Shown: piece by piece, positions 45,065-57,350 of the stretch
Layout: the number at the start of each line of letters is the position of its first letter
Numbering within the stretch: position 1 is the stretch's first letter
Assembly: GCA_964019155.1 (NCBI GenBank)
Contig: OZ025244.1
Coordinates: 45,071,952 to 45,135,951, forward strand
Reading direction: 5' to 3'
Length of the DNA stretch: 64,000 bases
Source: Osedax fenrisi
Taxonomy: Eukaryota > Annelida > Polychaeta > Sabellida > Siboglinidae
Program-made: the position numbers and the translations under genes
Notes under the pieces: generated by a model
What the model saw: only the letters and a program-made list of their open reading frames with translations
What the model was told of the DNA's origin: nothing
Databases searched by the model: none

Positions 45065-45178
45065 TCAATGATCGTAGAAGAATAATGCCTTTTCACTCCG
45101 GTAGGTTTGCAGTTGTTCGTAGCTCTCCGTTAGATTGAAAGCTTCGTCCGTGATTCTGCCCATGCATAAGTCTAGAGG
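45065..45178 (-). CDS. Minus-strand gene, terminal exon
   Basis: TTCAG|CCT (minus strand), 37 codons and TGA, reading PLDLCMGRITDEAFNLTESY then EQLQTYRSEKALFFYDH. Polar, without membrane segments. Phase 0 matches the preceding exon. Confidence 0.65.
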   Translation of the reverse strand, partial: PLDLCMGRITDEAFNLTESYEQLQTYRSEKALFFYDH

Positions 45179-45977
45179 CTGAACGATAGTGATTGGTTAG
45201 GGATACTTTAATTACGTAACAATGAATGATAATAGTGATATAGTTATTGTTTATCGGTTATTTATTATGTTTCGATATAATGTTACGCACAAAACTATTC
45301 GCAATTTAAATAATCAGTCGAATATGTACATATGCTAACTCATTAAAATAACAATAATCACAATATTTGTTATTATACTATAACATTTACATTAATTTAC
45401 GGTATAATATCAATTAATTAATTAATTAAATATACATTTATAAATATATATGCTTGATATAGTACAGAAATTCTCTACATTTACTGGTATTGTACATTTT
45501 TCTCAATCGCATCCTGTACTTTTTAATACATTATATGTATATAAAGTAAACTCCTATTTACTCAGACTAGGAGTATGATATATTCAAATAAAATAAGATA
45601 TCTAAGATGGCGAGTTTCAGATATTAAATTACTAATACATTTATTTACATAGGTACAAAACCAAAATATCACGTGAAAAAAGTTAGAGTTAATAGATGTC
45701 TGAATTAGCGGGAGTCTGAGTTACCAGGTGTCTGAATTAGCGGGAGTCTGATTTAGCATGTATCTGCATTAGTGGGCGTCTGAGATATAGGGAGTATGAG
45801 TTAGCGGATATTGACTATATTTATTATTTAGTGATTGATTTGTTAAAATTAGATACAAAATCCAATGAATTATATCTTTGTAAATTAAAAAATCTACACC
45901 CATTATGCATAATGCAATATTTAAAAGTGACATGAAAGTTAAATGATAAATATACATAAAAATCCACCCATTGAAAC

Positions 45978-46008
<31 letters not shown>

Positions 46009-49000
46009 ATAAATTAAATAGAATATAAAGTGATTATAATAGTTGATGGAAATTCTCCCTATAAATAGTAATAAGTATATGTTTGGATTTATACAGTATA
46101 GTATTAATGCATATTAACGTAAGAGATAAACATAAGGTGATAAAAATGGTATAGCGCAAATTTTCTATGTGGTCTAGTAGACATGTGTCTAGGTGGTTTA
46201 GTGGATATGCAATAATGTGGTTTAGTGAAAATATTTCAAGGTGGTCTAGTGGACATGTGTCAAAGTGGTCTAATAGATATGTAGTAAGGTGGTCTAGTGG
46301 ACATGTGGTAATGTGGTCTAGTGGACATGTGTCGAGGTGGTCTAGTAGATATATAGTAATGTGGTCTAGTGGACATGTGTCGAGGTGGTATAGTGGACAA
46401 TGTTGGCCACTTTGCACGCGTACTACCTGAGATATGGCGGTTCTGGTGGTGACGTAACTCTCGACGCTGTTCTTGTCGATGCCGAGAGGAATGTAGGTTA
46501 TAGAGGGCAGCATTAGTGGTGAGATTCTGGACACGTGCTGACCCCCGGCCAATGGCTGAGGAGGTCGTATCACGTACTGCAAGGTGTACGCGGGGGAATC
46601 GTGTAGGGCAACACCGGAAGTAGCGATGTATAGGTAGCATAAGTAATGTATTATCGTATATCATGGTAGGTTATATATGATATGTATGACGCGGCTTCCT
46701 GTATTGTAATGGTCGTGTACGAGTTCATAGTATATTAATTATTAATTATAATACTTATGAACGCTACATTTCCGTTGATGTCCGCATTGTGTATACTATG
46801 AGTGGCTCAGTGGCTCAGGCGGCAGACACACAAGCAGTATACTGCGATAGGACACGTGTTCGAGCCTCGTCCGGAACATTTAAATAGGTCTTAACATAAT
46901 ATTTAGAAATGATATTATATAATTGTGTATAAATAAGTGATCGGCTCTCGTTAAAACCAAGGATGCCTTAACATGAGAGCGGCTTCGAAAGGATATTGGA
47001 GCCATATATGGTTATAAGTGAAAACTTCATATATGTTCATGGATGGGATGAAAGCACTCCACCAAATAAAATAAAAATTATATAAAAAAAAATATTTACC
47101 ATGTACGTACATTGTACTTCGTACAATGCACTAAGTATATGTACCATATGTTAGTATATACTATGTATTTCGCACCGTATTATTACGTAATATACACCTC
47201 TGATCAGTTATTGTCAATAACGTACACTGTACGTCGTACAGGTAGCTTCACTACGGTGAATAGCTTACGTTATCGATACTATTATATACTATGTCGATGA
47301 CGTAGAATGTAGTATCGTAGACGTTATATATATATATATATATAGATATACGTTATATACTAAGTATATATATACGTGGTACACTATAGTGTGTGTGTGT
47401 CTCATTCCTCCAAAAACCTAGGATTGGTATTTGATGACAAATTATCATTTAAGAATCATATATCATCCATTACAAAATCCTCCAACTTTCATCTCTTCAG
47501 AATTAAAAAAATACGGAAATCACTTTCCAGAAACCTTACTAGAACTCTAATAAATTTTCTTGTACTTTCCCGAATTAACTACTGTTCTTCCCTACTGAAT
47601 TTAGTTCCTGCTAAAGCTACTGCTCCACTTAATCGGATTATCCGTTCCTCAATACGTACTACTTACTGTTTAACTCGACTGGATCACTCTACTACAACAT
47701 CTCATCAATCATCTCGTATGTGGCTACCCTTTTCCCTCATGTTTACTTACGTCTACTATCTATAAACCATAAATCAATATATTCTTTAACCCTTGGCTAT
47801 ATCTCTGATCTAATTAAAATACTTACAATATTACCTTCTCTTCTTTACCAAAATGTTCCTCTACTTATCTCACAGAACTTTAGTACAACTTCCCTAAATT
47901 CTAGAGCTTTTAAAAATTCCGGACCAACCCTATGGAATTCCCTCCCTCCTACCATTCATTCTATTAGATCCCACAAAATATTTATAAATCTTACTTCTTC
48001 TTTTCTCTCTACCCATAATCATTAAATCATCCAACTTATTATTTGTGTCCGTGTTATATTAAATGTATATCATTATTAAATTGTTATTGTATTATTATTA
48101 TCTTATTATTATATAACACTATACTATATCAATGCAGTCTGTAGTATATAACACTACACCATATCCTGTATATTATTTAGTATTGTTGTCCGTGGTATAT
48201 TGAATGTATATTATTATTAAATTATTATCGTATTACTATTATTTTATTATTATTTTCTTCCCGCACGAGCGAAGGGGTCTACGTGACCCTATTTTAGTGC
48301 TAATAAACGTAATATCATCATATATATATATATATATATATATAAACATAATATAATGTACTATACACTACTATGCGGCAATATATGAATAACTCAACAT
48401 CATAACATCAGATTTTGAATAATTTAGTGGCCGAATATTACGCGTTCTATTGAACAATTTATAGTACACTATAGTATATGCATACGTTGATAATATATAT
48501 AACAATTTAAGATCAATTTCAGATGCAGATCGTATGTATAAAGTTATCTTTAATATGATTGGCTTAAAGTATCGTGAAGTGGCTACATTACCCGCTTCTA
48601 GGTATCACACTATATACACTATATACTAATGAATATTACTCACTAAAATAAAAGGATTACACACCTTGTTTAAATTAAATAGTTATTTAATATCCAACTT
48701 TAATTTTCAATGTATATATTACTGATTTAATATATATTATACCTAACTTTATTTCAATTCTTAAAAAAGAAAATCAATTTTTTTTTATTTTGTACATACT
48801 TTTTTTTATTAATAGATAAACAAATTATTTATACTTATTTGAAAAATGCTTACCAATGTGCATGTTTCATGTATACATTTTTTCATGAGATACGCCAGCT
48901 AGCCATATTACCCCTATAGTTGGTTACCTTAATCCCTATTTAAATAAAACACCATTGTATTTATCATAAACTATAATATATCATATATCGTTTGTTATAC

Positions 49001-49556
49001 ATTATATTTATTAATAATAATAATAATAATAATAATTATTATTATTATTATTAATTAGCGACTATTGCAAGCCGTCTCGATGTAACACCTCTAGTATAGG
49101 ACATGACATGTAGAATATACATTATATACTATATATATATATATATAAAGTATACTTTATAGGTATTTCGTAGGTCCTATAGGTATTATATATAATACAT
49201 ATAGTACCTACAATGTAGGTGGCCCGGTGACCTATAGGTACAGAACTATAGTTAACCACGTGCCCACACTGTGACACACTTAACCGGAGTGTAAGTTACG
49301 TAACGTGTGCGCATTCGTTACGTAATATAACTATTACGTAATGAGCATGCTACCGGCTGACTGCTGACTTACAGCGTAGCTCTCTCCTTGTACGTACACC
49401 TGACTGTATCCGCTACATTAAGTGCAATAATCGTATTACAGAGCGCTTCGTTAATAGGCATTTAATGCTTTCTGTAGACTATAGTCTAGAAGTACAGTTA
49501 TATTGTTGCCTATAGGATATATAGTAGAAAAGTTAGTATATAAGACTATAGTCTAT

Positions 49557-49595
<39 letters not shown>

Positions 49596-50236
49596 TTAGT
49601 CTATTTCTGAATACTTCTTGTTAATATATATTAATAATGTATATGAATTAGTATATATATATATATATATATATTCCATGAATTATGTATCTAATAAATA
49701 ATATGTATTCCCTATCGATAACACCTATATGACCTTAGTTTCATTTTATATTAAATATGATACAAATAATATTAAAACATACAACAATGTGTTCCTCAGT
49801 GTATTCAACTGTTCGTGATATCACGTGATATGATATATCCGAGTGTAGAGCCGCGATATAATGCCTATCATACTAGTAATAATACGTATAATTATTAATT
49901 ATATTTTAATATCGTTATATGGATCTTAAATCAATACCATTTTTCATTTTTCGTCTGTTGATGTTATCTGCCACACGGATGAAACTTACCGATGAAAATA
50001 CTAGATATCTATTTTATCGGATGAAAAATAAAAATATAATTATCCTATTTAATATCCGTTTATTTAAATATAGGTGGCGATACAACATATAAATATAAAT
50101 ATATCTGAAAAACGTATGCATCGATACAAAATATACGATGGTATTGCTGCGAGAGGGTATTTATCGTACAACAATGTCATCCATTTGAGATATGAATATC
50201 GACAAACAGCTATGGACGGCAAATGAACAATGATTT

Positions 50237-50271
<35 letters not shown>

Positions 50272-51209
50272 CACTATTAAACATTGTAGTTATATGATCT
50301 TCAAGATTTACATCTTTGTCAACATTGAAAACTTTCTTCCCCTATGGTTTAATCTCGAGAAGATTTCTACAGAACAACATATCACACATAATATTACTAT
50401 GTACATGACTATGAATACATTACTATTACATACTATTACTAGCGTATATAGCACGCTATGGAGCGTGTACTAATTAACATGTATCAAGTACTTCTCAATC
50501 AATGTAAAGATGTAAATATGTATATATATAGATATATTCTAACGAATGTAGTTATACAGGTGATTATACTAATATAATCACTAGTACCTGTATAACTACA
50601 TTCGTTAGAATATATCTATATATATATATATATATAGATATATACATCTTTACATCTTTTACATAGCTAGGTAAACCCTGTATACCTATATATTAAGACA
50701 TAAACCCTTAGGACTATAGTCATATATACACCTGTACACAGGATCAACAATACCATATATACTCTACTTCTTTCTACGCACATCTAATTTATAGCATCCT
50801 TATATTGTAAAATGAATATATTAATATAATATTTAATATTATATTAATAATAATTATTATTCAAAATATAATTATAAAACGATTAGTAAATAATTATATC
50901 TATAATAAAAAAAATACTATATATAAAAATGACTACAATCACTATGGTGTTAATATATAAATACAACTATTACTAATCTATAATATATGTTTTAGCTTCG
51001 ATGCTTATGTATATATATATATATATATATATAATGTTAGATTTTAAGTATTGACTTATCTATTATCTATTAACTACTATTATTTTAATATTAATTTCTA
51101 TAATTATGCAATTCAGATCAATCAAGCGTGAACATTCACTGAACAATAAGCAGGAATGTACACATGCGAATACTCGCATAATGTCATACTTCGATATATA
51201 TTTATAAAG

Positions 51210-51289
<80 letters not shown>

Positions 51290-51380
51290 CAATATCAGTA
51301 TGTAAATAGATACAAAACTAACGCTTCCTCTGGAGATAATCTCTTTCCTTCGGTCGATATCAGACGATCGGAAGGAAGTC
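45065..51380 (-). CDS. Uncharacterised minus-strand gene, last four exons
   Basis: Four exons join in phase on the minus strand: 51380-51323, 49412-49373, 46576-46427 and 45178-45065 (stop TGA). The joined product runs LPSDRLISTEGKRLSPEE, A-GYSQVYVQGESYA, YVIRPPQPLAGGQHVSRISP and onward to EQLQTYRSEKALFFYDH. Each exon is much GC-richer than its introns and each has AG/GT borders. No family is recognised. Upstream candidates lie at 59250-59288, 62259-62316 and 63744-63926, so the gene probably starts outside the window. Confidence 0.62.
45701..45800 (+). repeat. Short degenerate tandem repeat (GTCTGAATTAGCGGGA)
   Basis: About five imperfect units of 20-23 bp (TGTCTGAATTAGCGGGAG variants) in the last intron of the minus-strand gene. 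Confidence 0.6.
46169..46400 (-). repeat. 24-bp minisatellite directly after a splice donor
   Basis: About nine or ten units of GTGGTCTAGTGGACATGTGTCGAG (plus strand) with variants. It starts about 27 bp downstream of the minus-strand donor at 46426. Because 24 is a multiple of three and the unit lacks stops in this frame, the exon frame continues through the intron as an octapeptide repeat (LDTCPLDH type) for over 100 codons. Confidence 0.85.
46427..46576 (-). CDS. Minus-strand gene, penultimate exon
   Basis: CCTTGCAG|TAC to TCTCAG|GTAGTA on the minus strand, 50 codons, phase 0/0. It reads YVIRPPQPLAGGQHVSRISP, LMLPSITYIPLGIDKNSVES, then YVTTRTAISQ. Strong splice sites and high GC. Function unknown. 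Confidence 0.7.
46801..47095 (+). mobile_element. tRNA-derived SINE, plus orientation
   Basis: The head has an RNA polymerase III A box (TGGCTCAGTGG, 46803-46813) and B box (GTTCGAGCC, 46858-46866) with about 45 bp between, as in a tRNA. The body contains GATCGGCTCTCGTTAAAAC and GGTTATAAGTG, and an A-rich tail follows CCACCAAATAAAA. The second copy is at 30810-31105 in reverse. Confidence 0.8.
47376..48300 (+). pseudogene. 5'-truncated CR1/L2-like LINE, 3' end
   Basis: Two overlapping frames give SSKNLGLVFDDKLSFKNHIS, RTLINFLVLSRINYC and then, shifted near 47720, SLNSRAFKNSGPTLWNSLPP. This is the standard end of a CR1/L2-type polymerase ORF. The AT-rich 3' UTR has a repeated TATTATTAAATT segment and ends with AATATCATCATATATA. 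Polymerase catalytic motifs are missing. Confidence 0.82.
48301..49372. other. AT-rich intron/spacer
   Basis: It includes an inverted (TAA)n/(TTA)n pair at about 49012-49054. A cluster of ACGT palindromes (GTTACGTAAC, CGTTACGTAAT, ATTACGTAATG) is at 49295-49350, just downstream (minus strand) of the exon at 49373. Confidence 0.5.
49373..49412 (-). CDS. Minus-strand gene, 40-nt exon
   Basis: AATGTAG|C to TACGCT|GTAAGT on the minus strand, 1 nt plus 13 codons, reading GYSQVYVQGESYA. The donor is a full consensus GTAAGT. The opening C completes an alanine codon with GC from exon 51323-51380. Confidence 0.6.
50503..50654. repeat. Long near-perfect hairpin
   Basis: The left arm (TGTAAAGATGTA, then TATAGATATATTCTAACGAA, then TGTAGTTATACAGGT) is mirrored by ACCTGTATAACTACATTCGT through ACATCTTTACA. 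The core of about 37 bp on each side is perfect, with a 24-nt loop (50562-50585). It could be a precursor-like RNA hairpin or a small foldback element. Confidence 0.8.
51213..51285. repeat. Long (TA)n microsatellite
   Basis: More than 35 uninterrupted TA dinucleotides. Confidence 0.95.
51323..51380 (-). CDS. Minus-strand gene, 58-nt exon
   Basis: TTACACAG|GA to GGAAGC|GTTAGT on the minus strand, 2 nt plus 18 codons plus 2 nt, reading LPSDRLISTEGKRLSPEE. GC joins C of exon 49412 to give alanine. Another frame is also open (TSFRSSDIDRRKEIISRGS) but does not keep phase with the next exon. Confidence 0.55.
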
Positions 51381-51712
51381 CTGTGTAACGTGTGTGCGTG
51401 TGTGTATACAGTGATTATAATCACTCTATAGAGTGTAATGGTAGGGGTGTACATAGCACTGTACATCGCACTGTACATCGCACTGTATATAGTTATAGGT
51501 ATAGCTGGGGTATACCCCAGTATGTCTATAGACAGGTATATACACTATATAGCGACACACCGCACCTAGTGCATGGTTATATAGAGTCATGTATTATAGT
51601 ATATACCGTATATAGGAAACAATGTATACTATTAAGTATTACGTCATTATCGGTGAGGTGTATTGTTAGCTTTGCCGTATGATGAAATAATTCGTATTGA
51701 TGAATATATTGT

Positions 51713-51745
<33 letters not shown>

Positions 51746-53421
51746 TAAATATATTAATTATGTGATTAAATAATGAAAATATATGTTATCAGTGTAGTTA
51801 TACTACAATATTAATACTATAAACTACATTAATGTAATTACATTACATTTATAGCTGTTCCATATGATACTTGTCAGTTGTTTTACTATATTATGTTATT
51901 TATATTATAGCTGTAATATGCATAATATTGTAGAGTATGTGTGTATATACATGTATGTATAACTAACATATTGTGTATGTGTGTTAGTAATAGACTAACT
52001 GTAAACCAATATTTGAAAAAAATTCGAAAATATTTGTCATTTATTAACGAATTTTGAAAAATATTATAAATAATATACAAAGTTTGCAACTTTCTACATA
52101 TATTTTGAAAATAAAATAAAAAATGTTGTAAAATATTTGTAAATGTACGCACATAATAAGAAAAGATTTTCGAAAATGTTATGAAAATAAATTACAAATT
52201 TTGTCAATTTGTTGAATATACAACACGAATTTTGTACAATTTTTGAAAATAATATACGCACAATATACGAAAATGATTTTCGAAAATTATTCGAAAATAA
52301 TTTTCAAATAATATGCAAAGTTGTTGTTATTGACTAATTATCAAATTCTGAAAAGTATGTGCCAAGTTTACAATTTATTTTCGAAAAATGTATAAAAATT
52401 ATTGAAAATTATTTGCAAATTGTTAACATTAGTTTCAAATTTGGTTAACTAGGAAGAATTTTCAAAATGTTCTCTTGTATATGGCAATAGTATGATATGT
52501 GTGTGTATTGTACTGTATTTATTTTATTTTTTATGTATATACACAAATACACAAATATACATGTATACCTGATGGTATATACCCAATTAGGATTGTTAAC
52601 AATAATTTCGATGATAACAATAATATTATTATTAATAATATAAAATGCAAACATACCATGGGGTTAAAACTATCGATCAATATCGTATATATATATATAT
52701 ATATATATATATCATTTCTTAGAAATAATGACGGTAAACAAAATCAAGTAAAACAATAAATATGTTACATGTAAATAATGCCTGATATTCAATAATGTTT
52801 ATAATTATATAAGTTAATATAGTTATTTAGTAGTATATTAGTACACTATATATTATAATATACTTGGTATATATATATATTTTCTTAGCATACCATATAT
52901 GGTATGTTAAGAAAGTTCTGTATATTTTAGTAAGAACTTATATATATATATATATATATTATTTTAAATATATGAGTATTTTTTTCGTTACGTATATGGT
53001 TAGCAAGTCTGTTCAATGTCATAGGTTTAACGATGATATAGGGGATTTCAATAATTGGGGGAGAGGATGATGTTATTATTACGTTGTTTATATGTGGGAG
53101 GGTGGAGAGAAGAAATGATAGATATACAGGTGTAGTATGGTCAAATGTATGTATGTATATGTGTGTATGTGTGTATGTATGCGTGTGGTTTAATTTAACA
53201 TATGACATAATGGATAGAGATCTCAATTAAGGGTATGCGCCTCGACATGCGTGTGTTGTTATTCTATAATTAGATTACGTAATACCATGTGGTAGTGTTA
53301 TCCGGGTAGACTGTGGTAATATTCGTACGTTCATACGTGTGTATTGTATACACGTATGGGAACGTGTATTGTGTGTATGTACACACATTGGCATGCAGTT
53401 GTGTGTAGTTTACAATGTATA
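51381..53421. other. AT-rich stretch with TTTTCGAAAA-type repeats
   Basis: Between about 52005 and 52460 words such as ATTTTCGAAAAT, TTTTGAAAAT and TTTGCAA recur every 20-40 bp, forming a diverged tandem or palindromic array. The rest is AT-rich with (TA)n (about 52688-52711). No convincing exon. Confidence 0.5.
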
Positions 53422-54060
53422 GGGGAAAGTGGACACCTAATACGGACACTTTAACAATAAATTGTCTTAACATTTTAAAATTAAATAATGGTATTCAAAA
53501 ATTACAATATATTTATACTATATGATTATATATATTATTTTGATTTTAAAATTTTATTAAATCCTTTCATTCAATAGATAACGGTGGTGTCCGTATTCGG
53601 TACCCATGTCCTATATAATACTAGATAAACTATATATTATTGATGAATCAATCAGGAAAATTAAAATTACATTACTTATAATTAATGTTAGTAATAATTT
53701 AATATAATTTAATTAATAATGTATTTATTTATTTTTATTATTTTATTAATTAATAATTACAAGTTAAATATTTAAATAATAATCATGAAATGTATTAATA
53801 AATTGTTGGCATTTTTTTTTATAAAAATTAGAATATTTAACAGGCTACGCGTAGATGGGTTATAGGGTTTCCGTATTAAGACATCAAACGTGTCCGTATT
53901 ATGAATTTATATGACCTCTAGATATATGCTTATAACTTAATTAATATTTGATATATAAATATAGCGTATAATGTATAGAATACTTTAGTTATTAATAATA
54001 TATTATTATATGTTATATTAATATATTTGTATATGATTGAGATGGTTTTAAGTTGACATT
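53422..54060 (+). mobile_element. ACGGACAC-family element, one end truncated
   Basis: It starts GGGGAAAGTGGACACCTAAT followed by ACGGACACTTTAACAATAAA, and runs collinear with the complement of 39800-40345. Internal GTGTCCGTATT words are present at about 53590 and 53890. The far terminus is missing. Confidence 0.75.
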
Positions 54061-54651
54061 AAATTATTTAATTTATGAGTTCTTATATTTCTTCAAATTG
54101 TATAAATTTATTATTTATGTTCTCTATTATTATTAAATGTATATATTAAAATATAAATAGTTTTTTTTTATAATTCCTATGGTAATTCGTATGGTATACC
54201 ATAACAAATATATGTTGTTCTATTTAGTCTCGTGTAACCTATCAATCACATGACTATATCGCTATATGATTATGGGCGTAATTATAAAGTAGGGCGAGTA
54301 TACAGGTATACTTTATTAATGGCGTGTATTATAAATGTACAACATGATTTAAATACATTTTTATATTTTGAAACTACATTTTAATCACAGTTACTTAAAA
54401 TAGAATCATTTATGCTATATTAAGATTTTATAGTGGTGTAATATAGAAGAAAAATGTATGTATAATATTGTTGAAAATATGGACAAATATAGTTGAATAA
54501 ATATTTGAGAATAGGAAAACGTGAATTTATGTTTTAGCTTCGGGGCCATGGATACTAAAAATTATAAAGCGAAATTTAAATTAGAATTCAGTATTAGCAT
54601 CTAAATAAATTGGACCTAAATATTTTTTTTTTAAATAAGTTAATTAAAAAA

Positions 54652-54694
<43 letters not shown>

Positions 54695-54954
54695 CTGAGT
54701 AAATGGTTAAGTAGAACAGTCACTTTCTGTACATCGAGAGGTAGTTGATATCATATTGTATACCAAGTAGTTCGTGTTTATATCTTGTATTTACCAATAA
54801 CTTAATATATAATAGATCAAAACACAAGAATAAAAATGTACATATTTGTTTTGCAATGTTATTGGCCTCATACATGTATTAATGATGTATTATCTTTATA
54901 TATATACATATTATGATAGTATACTATAGAATATAGTCTAACAATTGAGTGTCG

Positions 54955-55035
54955 TAGACAGTGGGCTGCTGCACTCCCTTCCTGTATCCGATCTGAAGTC
55001 GGGGCAGTGTTCGCTTCTATTGAGGGTAGTCATGG
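54955..55035. other. GC-rich exon-like patch, strand unclear
   Basis: The minus strand offers CAATAG|AA followed by ANTAPTSDRIQEG and a GTGCAG donor in phase with exon 51380. The plus strand offers CRRQWAAALPSCIRSEVGA. Both are open. It is probably an exon, given GC content in an AT-rich context, but orientation and product are undecided. Confidence 0.3.
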
Positions 55036-55084
55036 TACACGAGTATTTATATTTATGTATATTATAATACATACTATAGTATAT

Positions 55085-55122
<38 letters not shown>

Positions 55123-55334
55123 ATGTTTAAAAAATTATCAACGTATATATTAAATACTCAATATATAATAATTAATATATATATATATATATATATGTAT
55201 ATACACAATATGTATTACACATATATGTTATATTAATATATCAATAGTATTTAAGATAATAGGTATTGAAGTGTGTGTTTCTTCCCATCTCCGCTAAGAT
55301 TTATTAAGATCTAAGATTTATTAGACGCATTATT

Positions 55335-55421
55335 TAACCTTTAATCTTTAACCCACATGTTAACCTTTAACCCACATGTTAACCTTTAACCCACATGTTT
55401 ACCTTTAACCTACATGTTTAC
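55335..55421 (+). repeat. 19-bp tandem repeat (AACCTTTAACCCACATGTT)
   Basis: About four and a half units with few changes. Confidence 0.85.
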
Positions 55422-55618
55422 TTGCATTACCACATGCATTCCAATACTCGAACACGTTTACATAAAGTTAGTATTTAAAGAGATAAGCTATAGTTTATCT
55501 CTTTGTGTACAGTGAGATGAGGGCATAATGGAAGGTGTAAGATATTCCCTAAATTGAACTAACTTCGACAGTATATACTACAAATACATGCATTCATTTG
55601 GGGATGGTGTACACTGTA

Positions 55619-56723
55619 CAGTAGACCGGTGCGTTCGATTCAATTTTTAATCCTTCATATAAAATATAATACATATCTATATTTTAGTATAATATGTGTT
55701 AATAATTTTTATAAAAAAATAGTTACCTTTGGTCACGAAGCATTTAAAGTTTGAAATATAAATTATTATTTTAAGATAAAATCTATAATATTCCATGTAT
55801 AATAGTAATGATACCATCTTATTATCTTTGATGTTTACAAATATTTAAATTAATATTTAAAATTAATTATGTATTTCTATTATATTTAATGAATTAATAT
55901 AATATATACCATTATTTATATTTATTATTAATATAATATCTATATTTCATGTTTATATCTACAAATTACCAATATTAATGTCTCCTAAAACTCGAGAAAA
56001 TACACCATTTTACAAAGTATTTATTTCAAAATAATTCGAAAAAAATAATTAATTTTTTAAAATTAATATATATAATTATACTTTACATAAATTTGAGTGA
56101 TCAGATTGTATTGAATTGGGGATATAAGTTAGATAATAATGTCCTTTATACAAATATAATTAAAAAAATAACAAAATATGTAAACTTATTTTGTATTTCA
56201 TATTTCAAATAAAAATCCAAAAAAATTTTAAAATGATGTTAATTTTTTTCTAAAAATAATTTTTAATTTTTTAATAATTAATTTGAATTGTATTATTATT
56301 ATCTATAAATTATATATTTTAATTTTTTAAATTAAATTGTAATAATTTATTTATATTAAATTATACGATTTTTAGATATTTTTTTTGACTAAAATTATTT
56401 TATAAAATCTGGGCATCTAGATTGTTATGAAAAATATTTTGTACTGTTAATACTACTTGTTATATATGTTTCTAGGATATATCCATAGTTGGCCTAAAAA
56501 AATCATCCAATTTTATAAAAATTGAATAAAACTTATTTCTATATCTCCCCCATGTTAACTTTTGTATGTATTCAATGTTAAAATAAAAAGGTCTCGTGAC
56601 ATAACAATATTTAAGATATAGGTCTAAAATTTTAAAAACTTATTCATCATAGCATACATAATTGTCACAGATGTGAAGGTTTTTAAAATATCGAAAAAAA
56701 AATTAGTACGAACCGGTCTACTG
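55619..56723. mobile_element. 1.1-kb Tc1/mariner-like element with TA duplication
   Basis: The ends are CAGTAGACCGGTGCGTTCGA and the complement of CAGTAGACCGGTTCGTACTA, flanked by TA at 55617-55618 and 56724-56725. The interior is very AT-rich and no transposase frame survives, so it is non-autonomous or fully decayed. Confidence 0.8.
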
Positions 56724-56851
56724 TACAGAGTTAAGGATGTGTTCGTTTATATTCATTTAATAAATAACAGCAATTTAGTTTATAAACTATTTATAACTAT
56801 AAACTATAAATTAATGAATAAACTCTCTCTCACATAGACACACACACACAA

Positions 56852-56863
<12 letters not shown>

Positions 56864-56916
<53 letters not shown>
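56864..56916. repeat. (CA)n then long (TA)n microsatellite
   Basis: A CACACA run (56836-56863) passes into more than 25 TA units, directly abutting the LINE 3' fragment that follows. Confidence 0.9.
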
Positions 56917-56922
<6 letters not shown>

Positions 56923-57350
56923 GTAAAACAATATTAATTATGTATGATGTTTTAAATAGTAAATCAACATATCCATATAAATCTATATTTTTTCTAAAAA
57001 AAAATAACTATAGTCAAAGAAGTCAATATAAATTTATAATACCATCATATAGGTTACAAATAAAATATTTTAGTATATTTTATAATGGACCTATATTATG
57101 GAATAATTTAGAAAATTCTTTTAAAACTTATCTATCGAAATCAGTATTAAAACGGAATTTGAAAAAAAAACGATATATAAATCAATATCTATAATAAAAT
57201 TGTATGTATACATCTATAGATTAATTGAAATTTGTGAATTGACATATTTACTAATGATAACTAATGATAACACTTTGACTAAGGATACATATTTAACTAA
57301 TGATAACTCTTTGACTAAGGATACATATTTAACTAATGATAATTATTAAT
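56916..57350 (+). pseudogene. LINE 3' end with 36-bp tail repeats
   Basis: The frame 56916-57194 reads SQYKFIIPSYRLQIKYFSIF, then YNGPILWNNLENSF and LKRNLKKKRYINQ, the C-terminal signature of a CR1/L2-like polymerase ORF. Downstream, about 2.3 copies of a 36-bp unit (CTAATGATAAC...TTGACTAAGG) at 57255-57345 may be part of its 3' end. Confidence 0.55.

Larger units (their letters stand above)
49413..51322. other. Intron of the minus-strand gene
   Basis: AT-rich, with a (GA)n run at 50238-50271, a long hairpin at 50503-50654 and (TA)n at about 49560-49590, 51009-51033 and 51213-51285. No exon seen. Confidence 0.5.

Noticed and set aside
46167..46430. Plus-strand frame across the 24-bp minisatellite
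   Set aside because: A stop-free tandem unit opens several frames at once. The flanking exon signals are on the minus strand.
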